The notes under the pieces were generated by a model. It was given only the letters and a program-made list of their open reading frames with translations. It ran no database searches and was not told the origin of the DNA. The position numbers and the translations under genes are program-made. Below, piece after piece: positions 1 through 5,873 of a DNA stretch of 7,192 bases; the stretch's first letter is position 1; every line of letters begins with the position of its first letter. The DNA comes from CAIYHK01 sp964638795 (GTDB lineage Bacteria; Actinomycetota; Acidimicrobiia; Acidimicrobiales; Ilumatobacteraceae): NCBI GenBank assembly GCA_964638795.1, contig CAZXAX010000073.1, positions 1-7,192 on the forward strand. The letters are read 5' to 3'.

Positions 1-998
1 ACATCAGCAGTTCGTACTTCTGACTTCGGGAACAGTGAAACCACAGGAGCAACGTGTTCAGATTCAGTCGCTAAGGGAGCAGTGGAAGTGGGATTGCTTG
101 CAGCACCCGCTGCTGGAACTTCACCAAATACCGCTGAGGTGACATTGCTTGGTTCGGTTGATTCTGGCTCCACTTCGTGGGCTTCGACTTCTGCAATATC
201 ACCCGTATCAGCCACAGGCTCTTGTTCTGCAGATTCCAACGGCATGATTTCAGCCATCTCTTCTGCTTCAACATCAAAGATTTCCCCAGTTGGAGCAGCA
301 GTTTGGGTTACTGGTATGGGTCCAGTCGAATTCGTTAGATCAATCAACTCTGCGTCTTCATCCTGGCCAGCAGCCAGCTCCGACAACACTTCTTCTGTGG
401 TTTGGCGTGCACGTTCAAATGAGTTGAGGAGTCGATCACGGCCATGCTCAAACTGTTCAATCTGCTCGCGTGCGAGCTCTCGGCGCTTCGCGAGCTCGTT
501 TAAGACGCGCTCGCGATATTGGCGCGCCTCATTGACCATCTCGGTGCCCTGCTGTCGAGCCATTTCAATTTCAGCCTGTGCATCACTGGCTGCATCACCG
601 CGCATCCTTTGTGAATCGATGTCGGCTTCCTTGCGGATTCGTGACGCATCATCACTCGCCTCACGGATCAACCGGCCTGCTGTCTCCTCGGCGCGCTCGC
701 GAATCTGGAGCGCTGCTTCGCGAGCGGCGGAGATAATCCTTGCAGTTTCCTCACCTAATAGTTCGGTGACCATTTCCTCGGTGAGCGCACCGGGCTCAGA
801 AATTGCCCGGGTTTGGGCTGAGCGCAACTCGCGTTCGAGGAATTTCTCGCGCTCCTGTAGGCGCGCCAATTCGGCGGCCACCATGCGCAGGAACTCTTTG
901 ACCTCGTTTTGGTCGAACCCTCTACGCCCGACCGAGAACGCCGCAGCACCCACAGCTGCGGGCGAAGAAGGGTCTGGACGGGAGAAGGAAATAGACAT
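1..998 (-). CDS. DivIVA-domain coiled-coil protein (partial, 3' end beyond left edge)
   Basis: This frame reads without a stop from ATG at 998 to position 1, giving 332 complete codons, and it continues beyond the window. Residues about 20-55 match the DivIVA N-terminal segment: a short FSVGRRGFDQNEVKEFL stretch, in which the RRGFD..EV..FL pattern is typical, leading straight into a coiled coil. Residues 40-205 are charged, heptad-like and rich in Glu, Arg and Ala. Residues about 210-315 form an acidic linker rich in Pro, Ala and Glu, probably disordered. A more hydrophobic, Leu/Phe-containing stretch begins near 317, so a further C-terminal segment is expected. DivIVA proteins bind curved membrane at poles and septa and recruit growth or division factors; that role is known for the family and inferred here. 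The start follows an AAGGG sequence only 2 nt upstream, so initiation may be weak or leaderless. It lies 29 nt after the protease gene and is probably cotranscribed with it. It is not a plain Wag31, because the acidic tail is long. Confidence 0.85.
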   Translation of the reverse strand, partial: MSISFSRPDPSSPAAVGAAAFSVGRRGFDQNEVKEFLRMVAAELARLQEREKFLERELRSAQTRAISEPGALTEEMVTELLGEETARIISAAREAALQIRERAEETAGRLIREASDDASRIRKEADIDSQRMRGDAASDAQAEIEMARQQGTEMVNEARQYRERVLNELAKRRELAREQIEQFEHGRDRLLNSFERARQTTEEVLSELAAGQDEDAELIDLTNSTGPIPVTQTAAPTGEIFDVEAEEMAEIMPLESAEQEPVADTGDIAEVEAHEVEPESTEPSNVTSAVFGEVPAAGAASNPTSTAPLATESEHVAPVVSLFPKSEVRTAD

Positions 999-1027
999 TG
1001 CCCTTAAATGCTAAGTGCATTTGTGCC

Positions 1028-2164
1028 TCAGTTTGTGGCATTTACCTTATTTAGCGGGTCACCACCCATCTCCGATAGCACGAGAAGCGCTTCATCCAAG
1101 GTGGCAACGCGCACAATCTTGAGGCCCTCGCCCACGGCATCTTGCGCCTCATTGATCTCATCGTCTGACTGCGAAGCAGGCACTAAGAAGATTTTTGCCC
1201 CGGCACGTTTAACAGCAACAGCCTTTTGTTGGAGCGCACCAATCGCACCGACCGTACCGTCATCGTTGATCGTGCCCGTTACGGCAACTTTCGTGTGCCC
1301 AAGCAGTTCGCCGGGGGTGAGTTCATCAAGAATCGCCAGTGTGAACGCGAGTCCAGCCGACGGGCCTCCGATTGCTGCGGTTTTGATCTCAACTTCAAAA
1401 GGAACTTCAACTTTCCGAGTGTCGGCAGGCACAAATCCAACAATGGGTCGGGTGGGGTCGTTTGGACTGGCGATCATGCGTACATCCCGTGTCTCGGTAT
1501 TGACCTTGCCGTACGGCAGTATCTCAACTTCAAGCACGTCACCAATTACTCGGCCCTCGAGTACATCGACCAAAGACGAGAGAGTCTTAGTCTCTTTCCC
1601 GTCCACGCTTGTGATCATGTCGCCGATTTCCAAAACCTCACACGCGCTGTCAGGTGTTGGTGTCGCTTCACAAACAAGATCAGAAACAATGACAGCGCCT
1701 TCAGTGATGCTCACTTCGTAACCGAGCTTCTCGAGTGCGACATATTCGGCGATCTGTTTCGCAGTGGCCATATCTTGGAATCCAAGACGCCTCTGATCTG
1801 CTGGCGAAATTGATCCAAAGCGCTCGTTTTTTCCTTGCACATCAACATCGGGGTCGAGCCAGCCAATGAATGATTCAAGTGCTGTCAAACGTGATCCAAA
1901 AGCAGAGACGAACATCACCTTGTTCTCGGCGCGATATCGAGTTGCTTCTGAGATTTCAATGCGATCGGCAACTGCTTCGGCCTGTCCAGGTGCAGTTTCC
2001 CATTGGTCAATCATCTTTGAGCCAGCAAATGAAATGGCCAGAAGAATCGATGCTCCAACGGTGAGCATTGGAAGCGCCCACCAAAGACGGCGGTGTACGC
2101 GCCCAACATCGACAGGTGGTGGGAGTACGCTTTCAACTGCTGTGTCATCGCTTGAAGTGTCCAT
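1028..2164 (-). CDS. Membrane-anchored PDZ-Lon (S16) serine protease, YlbL/SepM type
   Basis: The predicted protein has 378 residues. A short cytoplasmic N-terminus is followed by one transmembrane helix at about 28-48, a PDZ-like domain at about 155-235 (containing EIGDMITSVDGK) and a Lon-type proteolytic domain at about 245-365. The catalytic Ser is S269 in GGPSAGLAF. The catalytic Lys is K314 in GALQQKAVAVKRAG, which aligns with Lon's L-K-E-K motif; the 45-residue Ser-Lys spacing is close to that of Lon. There is no AAA+ domain, so it is not Lon itself. Family members such as YlbL and SepM cleave extracytoplasmic or membrane substrates; the substrate here is unknown. I chose ATG 2164 because AAGGA (2173-2177 on this strand) lies 8 nt upstream. 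The frame stays open to 2257, but the extra 31 residues look non-coding and are antisense to the small membrane protein gene. The TGA stop is 29 nt before the DivIVA-domain gene, suggesting an operon. Confidence 0.92.
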   Translation of the reverse strand: MDTSSDDTAVESVLPPPVDVGRVHRRLWWALPMLTVGASILLAISFAGSKMIDQWETAPGQAEAVADRIEISEATRYRAENKVMFVSAFGSRLTALESFIGWLDPDVDVQGKNERFGSISPADQRRLGFQDMATAKQIAEYVALEKLGYEVSITEGAVIVSDLVCEATPTPDSACEVLEIGDMITSVDGKETKTLSSLVDVLEGRVIGDVLEVEILPYGKVNTETRDVRMIASPNDPTRPIVGFVPADTRKVEVPFEVEIKTAAIGGPSAGLAFTLAILDELTPGELLGHTKVAVTGTINDDGTVGAIGALQQKAVAVKRAGAKIFLVPASQSDDEINEAQDAVGEGLKIVRVATLDEALLVLSEMGGDPLNKVNATN

Positions 2165-2429
2165 CCGCACAATCCTTGTTGCTGCACTCGGTATTGCGAT
2201 CGTAATTCTGTTTGGCCGACGAAACACCTTCAGCAATCCGCCAAAGACCACTGCCACTCGAGTTAGTCAGCTCCCTACTGAATATGAGTCACCTTTAGAA
2301 CGGCCTGATCGTGTCAAAACCGGTGGAAAATTGATAGGGGGAGCTGTTGTCACTGGGGCAATACTTGCCTTCATCTTGGCGATATTTGTGGCTGTGGTTA
2401 TTACATCCGTTACAGATTTTTTGAAATGA
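2157..2429 (+). CDS. Small two-TM membrane protein of unknown function (90 aa)
   Basis: I do not recognise this family. The frame from GTG 2157 gives 90 residues: a hydrophobic helix at about 4-20 ending in RR, a polar loop at about 21-57 rich in Pro, Thr and charged residues, and a long, very hydrophobic helix at about 59-86 with a short tail. It is probably an inner-membrane protein. Evidence that it is real: the TGA overlaps the ATG of the HEAT-repeat gene (ATGA at 2426-2429), implying translational coupling, and codon use is coding-like where the opposite strand is not. The start is uncertain. GTG 2142 is also in frame, but both overlap the divergent protease gene and neither has a strong SD. 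A TTG just before the second helix could give a single-TM protein of about 32 residues. The frame stays open upstream to 1866, but that part is antisense to the protease and I discount it. Confidence 0.6.
   Translation: MSIRTILVAALGIAIVILFGRRNTFSNPPKTTATRVSQLPTEYESPLERPDRVKTGGKLIGGAVVTGAILAFILAIFVAVVITSVTDFLK
2173..2177 (-). promoter_or_regulatory. Shine-Dalgarno site for the PDZ-Lon protease
   Basis: AAGGA lies 8 nt upstream of ATG 2164. It is a good match to the anti-SD sequence and decides this start over the upstream in-frame ATG at 2257. It lies inside the 5' coding part of the oppositely oriented small membrane protein gene. Confidence 0.7.
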
Positions 2430-3016
2430 CAGATCACATGACTACGCCATCCGAAGTGGACGTAATCGTCGCTGGTCATAGTGGTGATCACGATGTAGCC
2501 CAACGCGGATTGGATTCGCCCGACTCGCGGGTGCGGGTGGCAGCGCTATTCGCACTTGATCGGCTCGGCGTGCTCAATGCTGCACAGATTGAAACATGCT
2601 TACGGGACGCCGAAATGGATGTGCGCCTCGCCGCAGCGGAACTCTCCGCTAAATATTCTGCTGACCTGACAATTGCACTTAATGATTCTGAGTATCTCGT
2701 AGTTGAAATGGGGGCTTGGGCATGCGGGGAGCATGAATCCGTATCAGAAGATGTATTTGCCCGCTTACTAAATCTCGGCGTTGAGCACACTCACCCTCTT
2801 GTGCGTGAAGCTTCAATTGCCGCACTTGGCGCACTTGGTGATGACCGTGCTTTACCTGTGATCCTTGCTGGGTGCAATGACAAACCTGCAATCAGACGCA
2901 GAGCTGTGCTCGCTCTTGCACCATTTGATGGCATCGAAGTTGAGGCCGCAATTGATAAAGCATTGACCGATAAGGACTGGCAAGTGCGCCAATCCGCAGA
3001 GGACTTGCGGCGCTAA
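2426..3016 (+). CDS. HEAT-repeat (PBS-lyase-like) protein
   Basis: The protein has 196 residues and is built almost entirely of about six helical HEAT/PBS-lyase-type repeats. Recurrent D-x-x-V-R-x-x-A-x-x-A-L signatures begin near residues 30, 60, 86, 121, 150 and 181, for example SRVRVAALFALDRLG, HPLVREASIAALGALGD and WQVRQSAEDLRR. Such repeats form a curved solenoid for protein binding. No signal peptide, TM helix or catalytic motif is visible, so it is probably a cytoplasmic adaptor with an unknown partner. The ATG overlaps the stop of the upstream small membrane protein (ATGA), and no separate good SD is seen, so it is likely translated by coupling; the membrane protein is a natural partner candidate. 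A second in-frame ATG at 2438 is an alternative start. The stop overlaps the convergent oxidoreductase gene by 4 nt. A phycobilin lyase role is not implied: this repeat class is far more widespread than that function. Confidence 0.85.
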   Translation: MTDHMTTPSEVDVIVAGHSGDHDVAQRGLDSPDSRVRVAALFALDRLGVLNAAQIETCLRDAEMDVRLAAAELSAKYSADLTIALNDSEYLVVEMGAWACGEHESVSEDVFARLLNLGVEHTHPLVREASIAALGALGDDRALPVILAGCNDKPAIRRRAVLALAPFDGIEVEAAIDKALTDKDWQVRQSAEDLRR

Positions 3017-4305
3017 ACGGTTGCGGGCTTGATCGCGCGGCGCACTGGGCGATCCCAACCAGGCTGACCAGTAGATCTTGGGTGTGGCCATAGTCCCTTA
3101 CCCATCTCAACCATGCCGTGATGGGTTCCGTATTCGCCGAGCAGATTTAAGAATGGCATTGCATCAAACGCCTCAGGGCCCTTCACGCCAGTGCCTTTCC
3201 AGCCGCCTGTCGACAACAACTCAAGTGCAACAACAGGGCACACAGCGGTCTGCCACAGAACAGCCTGCGATCCCCATTCACGCATCGTGATCTCATTGTC
3301 AGCGACGTGATACAGATAAACCTCGCGCGGCTCACCGTCGTAAGTGCCTTTGACCCATGTGCCAGCACAGGTCTTGCCGTGCATCAAGTGTCCAAGTCGT
3401 GATGGATCCGGCAACACCGCTGCAAGCACATCCCGCGGGGCAACGGTTACGTCACCAACTTTGATCTTCTCTGTTGAGTCAAGGCCCAGATACGCAAAAG
3501 TTTTCAACCAGTCAATGAACTCTGCGCCCAAACCGTATTTGAATGTGACGCGCTGGCAGTCAATTTCGCGCGGGATCAAGATGACCTCTTCGTGTTCCAC
3601 ATTCACGCATTCAATGGGTCCGATCCCCGCTGGAAAGTGGAAGATCTCGGGTTCACTAAAGCAGTCCGTAGTGAACAACCCGCGCTTCTTTTCCCACACC
3701 ACTGGTGGGTTCAAGCATTCTTCGATCGTTGTCCAGATAGAGAAGGTCGGGGCAAAATCGAGGCCATCAATTGAGAGATTTGACCCATCGCGCACACCGA
3801 TCTCATCGATCGTGTCAAACAAATGATCACTTGCATAACGCGCAAACACATCACTGAGCCCGGGCTCAACACCCATTCCAATCAACGCAAGGATTCCCTT
3901 TTCACGCCAAAGCTCGTCTTCGGCAATCTGATCGTGGCCGAGTTCCTTGCCAACAACCTCATACGGATTCTCCGGATGTGGCGTTGACAAATTCATCGCC
4001 ATATCCATGTATGAAATGCCACTCTGGAATGCGGCTCGGAAAATTGGTTCGTTGAGTCGAGGGTCGCAGGCATTGACAATGATGTCTGCCTTGGTTTCCT
4101 CAATCAGTGAAACGAGGTCTTTGGTGCTTCGGGCATCAACAACCTTTGCGCTAAAGCGACTCGGATCGTCAAGGGCTTCGATTGCATTTTTGACGCGGTC
4201 CAGCGAGATGTCCGCGATGTAGCAGTGCGAGAAAAACTGCCTGGTCTCAGCAATCGAGGCGATCGAGGCTCCGACTCCGCCGGCACCTATCACCAAGATG
4301 TTCAT
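3013..4305 (-). CDS. Saccharopine / carboxynorspermidine dehydrogenase-family oxidoreductase
   Basis: The protein has 430 residues, close to the usual 390-430 for the family. The N-terminus is a Rossmann fold with the nucleotide-binding motif GAGGVG at 7-12, an acidic residue after strand 2 (D32) and VNACDP at 77-82. The saccharopine-dehydrogenase signature GMGVEPGLSDVFARYASDHLF follows from about 143. The C-terminal half contains LPDPSRLGH, CAGTWVKG and a WQTAVC segment, which as I recall them resemble carboxynorspermidine dehydrogenase. The family catalyses NAD(P)-dependent reductive condensation of an amino group with a 2-oxo acid or aldehyde, or the reverse, in lysine or polyamine metabolism. 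The exact substrate cannot be read here, and no carboxynorspermidine decarboxylase gene is in the window. ATG 4305 is supported by AGGTGA (4312-4317), which includes the stop codon of the GDT1-type gene 6 nt upstream, so the two genes are tightly coupled. The TAG stop overlaps the stop of the convergent HEAT gene. Confidence 0.85.
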   Translation of the reverse strand: MNILVIGAGGVGASIASIAETRQFFSHCYIADISLDRVKNAIEALDDPSRFSAKVVDARSTKDLVSLIEETKADIIVNACDPRLNEPIFRAAFQSGISYMDMAMNLSTPHPENPYEVVGKELGHDQIAEDELWREKGILALIGMGVEPGLSDVFARYASDHLFDTIDEIGVRDGSNLSIDGLDFAPTFSIWTTIEECLNPPVVWEKKRGLFTTDCFSEPEIFHFPAGIGPIECVNVEHEEVILIPREIDCQRVTFKYGLGAEFIDWLKTFAYLGLDSTEKIKVGDVTVAPRDVLAAVLPDPSRLGHLMHGKTCAGTWVKGTYDGEPREVYLYHVADNEITMREWGSQAVLWQTAVCPVVALELLSTGGWKGTGVKGPEAFDAMPFLNLLGEYGTHHGMVEMGKGLWPHPRSTGQPGWDRPVRRAIKPATV

Positions 4306-4311
4306 TTGAAA

Positions 4312-4317
4312 TCACCT
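4312..4317 (-). promoter_or_regulatory. Shine-Dalgarno of the oxidoreductase, overlapping the upstream stop codon
   Basis: AGGTGA on the minus strand lies 6 nt before ATG 4305, and its last three bases are the TGA stop of the transporter gene. A ribosome terminating on the transporter message therefore sits on the initiation site of the next gene, which favours coupled translation. Confidence 0.6.
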
Positions 4318-4881
4318 ACTAATAGCTTCGGCGATCAGAAGAATGCCGAACACTGCAAATGCTACCGCCGCGCCAATGCGAATTGCTTTCTCTGGGAGCC
4401 TTGATTTCAGGTGATACCCCACCAAAATCGCCAATGCATCGGCCGCGACCATACCCAAAGTGCTTCCTGCCCAGGTCCCCACTACCCCTTCCTTTGTGGC
4501 CAAAGTGATAGTCGCCAGCATGGTTTTGTCCCCAAGTTCGGCAAGGAAAAAGGCCACGCTCGCAGCAATGATTGCCGTGCGATTGGATCGATCTGCTTTT
4601 TGGGCTTCCTCGTCAGTAAGTTCGTCACCTTTTAGGGTCCAGGCAGCAAACCCGAGAAAAGCGACGCCTGCCAGAAGGGCAATCGTCTCCGTCGGGATAT
4701 TCGCACCTAGCACGGCACCAATGGCAACTGAGATTGCATGAGTAAATGCTGTTGCGATGGTGATCCCAATCAGTACCGGCATCGCCCTGTAACGAGCAGC
4801 AAAGGTCATCGCCATTAACTGGCTTTTGTCTCCCAGTTCGGCCACAAAGATCACACCAAAACTGAGGAAGAAAGCGCTCAC
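4312..4881 (-). CDS. GDT1/UPF0016 (TMEM165)-family cation transporter
   Basis: The protein has 189 residues in two homologous halves, each with the family signature: ELGDKS at 15-20 and ELGDKT at 115-120. About six transmembrane helices are visible (about 1-16, 36-58, 64-84, 103-125, 134-155 and 165-187), with a charged, cytoplasmic-type linker at 85-102. The acidic residues of the two E-x-G-D-K motifs form the ion path. Characterised relatives transport Mn2+ or Ca2+ out of the cytoplasm in exchange for H+; the ion is inferred here, with Mn2+ export most likely in bacteria. I start at GTG 4881 because that N-terminus (MSAFFLSFGVIFVAELGDK) has the usual family length. A TTG at 4929 would add 16 polar residues and run into the divergent tag gene. 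No SD precedes GTG 4881, which fits a leaderless transcript. It is the first gene of a two-gene unit with the oxidoreductase. Confidence 0.9.
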   Translation of the reverse strand: MSAFFLSFGVIFVAELGDKSQLMAMTFAARYRAMPVLIGITIATAFTHAISVAIGAVLGANIPTETIALLAGVAFLGFAAWTLKGDELTDEEAQKADRSNRTAIIAASVAFFLAELGDKTMLATITLATKEGVVGTWAGSTLGMVAADALAILVGYHLKSRLPEKAIRIGAAVAFAVFGILLIAEAISR

Positions 4882-4907
4882 GGCGTAACAGCGTAGTTTT
4901 AATTTCG
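4882..4907. promoter_or_regulatory. Divergent promoter region, possibly two leaderless promoters
   Basis: Only 26 nt separate GTG 4881 (minus) from ATG 4908 (plus), and neither start has an SD. On the plus strand TAGTTT (4894-4899) lies 8 nt before the tag ATG. On the minus strand TACGCT (4895-4890) lies 8 nt before the transporter GTG. Both fit the loose TANNNT -10 pattern and overlap by 2 bp. Transcripts starting at or near the start codons are inferred. No clear -35 box is seen on either side. Confidence 0.4.
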
Positions 4908-5495
4908 ATGACAAAAGATGCGAAGCCAACTGTTCTCGGTACCGATGGCAAACGACGCTGCTTTTGGTGTGTGAGCGATCCGGTCTACATGGATTACCAC
5001 GATCGCGAATGGGGTAGACCCGAGCATGATGATCAGAAGATCTTTGAAAAAATTTGCCTTGAAGGATTTCAAGCGGGGTTGTCTTGGATCACCATTCTTC
5101 GCAAGCGCCCGACATTTCGACTGGCTTTTGACAATTTTGATCCGCAAAAAATGGTCCGATATGGCGCACGTGATATTGAGCGCCTCATGCAAAATGAGGG
5201 GATCATTCGTAACCGGCAGAAAATCGAAGCTGCAATCGGTAATGCCAAAGTAATGCTCGCATTGATTGAGTCAAATCTTTCACTCAGCGAGATCTTTTGG
5301 TCTCATGCGCCAACAAGGCCCCCAAGGGTGCCTCGGTCAGTCGGAGACCATGTTGCCGTCACCCCGGAGTCAGTATCACTCTCAAAAGACCTAGCCAAGA
5401 GGGGTTTCAAATTTGTTGGTCCAACAACTATGTATGCAGCTATGCAGTCTCTAGGGCTTGTAAATGACCACTTTCAGTCGTGCTCTTTTCGTTGA
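4908..5495 (+). CDS. tag: DNA-3-methyladenine glycosylase I
   Basis: The protein has 195 residues and aligns along its length with E. coli Tag, as I recall that sequence, after a 14-residue N-terminal extension. It excises 3-methyladenine from alkylated DNA and starts base-excision repair in the cytoplasm. Zinc ligands are conserved with the right spacing: C18 and H31 near the N-terminus, and H188 and C192 near the C-terminus (E. coli C4, H17, H175 and C179). Base-pocket residues Y30, E52 and W60 match E. coli Y16, E38 and W46, in YHDREWG and CLEGFQAGLSWITILRKR. GIIRNRQKIEAAIGNA (about 98-113) and RGFKFVGPTTMYAAMQSLGLVNDH are also diagnostic. ATG 4908 is chosen because the extension (a GTDGKRRC-like lead into the first Cys) resembles actinobacterial homologues. 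No SD is present and it is possibly leaderless. It starts a plus-strand run of three genes; the next begins 24 nt after its TGA. Confidence 0.96.
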   Translation: MTKDAKPTVLGTDGKRRCFWCVSDPVYMDYHDREWGRPEHDDQKIFEKICLEGFQAGLSWITILRKRPTFRLAFDNFDPQKMVRYGARDIERLMQNEGIIRNRQKIEAAIGNAKVMLALIESNLSLSEIFWSHAPTRPPRVPRSVGDHVAVTPESVSLSKDLAKRGFKFVGPTTMYAAMQSLGLVNDHFQSCSFR

Positions 5496-5519
5496 CGCAG
5501 GACACCTAGAGTTAGAACA

Positions 5520-5849
5520 ATGATTTTTCTTGTACCAGTTGTCCTAGCCGTGGGTGCATTCGTATACAACACCGTCATGCGAAATACCTATGGCCCTGAG
5601 ACAACTCCACGTGATTGGCTCCCAACCACACCAGCCGGGCGCGTTGCATTGGCTGCTTCACTAATTGGCATAGTTCTCGGAATGTTTGTTGGTAGCTATC
5701 TTCTGGCATTCCCATTTGCGGCAGCTGCAGTAGCACTTTCGTATCTCACACTCACTCGAGTGAAAGAACGGAACCCTTTGCTCTTTTTCCCTTTGATAAT
5801 CGGGACTTTATTGATTGTCTTGCCGCTTGGTAATCAGATTTTCGGCTGA
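5520..5849 (+). CDS. Multi-pass membrane protein of unknown function (109 aa)
   Basis: I do not recognise the family. The 109 residues hold about four hydrophobic segments: about 1-17, 43-63, 64-79 and 87-106. The polar stretch at 20-40 contains TYGPETTPRDWLPTTPAGR, and a short basic-acidic linker (VKERN) lies at about 81-85. No catalytic or metal-binding motif is evident. ATG 5520 is the first start after the tag stop. It lacks a convincing SD, but TAGAGT at 5507-5512 (TANNNT) sits 7 nt upstream, so a separate leaderless transcript is possible. It lies between tag and the MFS exporter with 24-nt gaps on each side and the same orientation, so cotranscription is likely. Its small size and even hydrophobicity resemble accessory or DUF-type membrane proteins; a role as a partner of the exporter is only a guess from position. 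Confidence 0.8.
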   Translation: MIFLVPVVLAVGAFVYNTVMRNTYGPETTPRDWLPTTPAGRVALAASLIGIVLGMFVGSYLLAFPFAAAAVALSYLTLTRVKERNPLLFFPLIIGTLLIVLPLGNQIFG

Positions 5850-5862
5850 TTACTTCTAAACG

Positions 5863-5867
5863 AAAGG
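5863..5867 (+). promoter_or_regulatory. Shine-Dalgarno site for the MFS gene
   Basis: AAAGG lies 6 nt before GTG 5874 in the 24-nt gap after the 109-residue membrane protein gene. It supports GTG as the start and is the clearest SD in this plus-strand run. Confidence 0.6.
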
Positions 5868-5873
5868 CTTACC

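Noticed and set aside
82..1014. Long plus-strand frame (310 codons) across the DivIVA-domain gene
   Set aside because: It is extremely Ser/Ala/Arg-rich and has no domain. It is the antisense shadow of the coiled-coil gene, whose minus-strand frame has clear DivIVA features.
1008..1813. Two overlapping plus-strand frames (1008-1721 and 1226-1813)
   Set aside because: Both lie opposite the PDZ-Lon protease, which has catalytic residues and an SD. Their translations are low-complexity or domain-free.
1866..2156. Upstream extension of the small membrane protein frame
   Set aside because: It is fully antisense to the protease gene, polar and without similarity; the hydrophobic coding-like part starts only near 2157.
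2165..2257. N-terminal extension of the protease to ATG 2257
   Set aside because: AAGGA 8 nt before ATG 2164 gives a better start. The extra 31 residues show no family resemblance and are antisense to the small membrane protein.
2267..2503. Minus-strand 78-codon frame opposite the small membrane protein
   Set aside because: It has no SD or domain. The plus-strand frame has two clear TM helices and an ATGA coupling to the HEAT gene.
3019..3060. Rho-independent terminator after the HEAT gene
   Set aside because: The stem is bulged with a 12-nt loop, no T-tract follows, and it lies in the coding sequence of the convergent gene, so I list it only as an observation.
3344..4222. Plus-strand frames (3344-3826, 3947-4222) opposite the oxidoreductase
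   Set aside because: They are shadows of a well-conserved minus-strand enzyme, with Ser/Thr-rich content and no recognisable fold.
4882..4929. TTG 4929 as the start of the GDT1-type gene
   Set aside because: It would add 16 polar residues not expected in the family and would overlap the tag gene; GTG 4881 gives the normal N-terminus.
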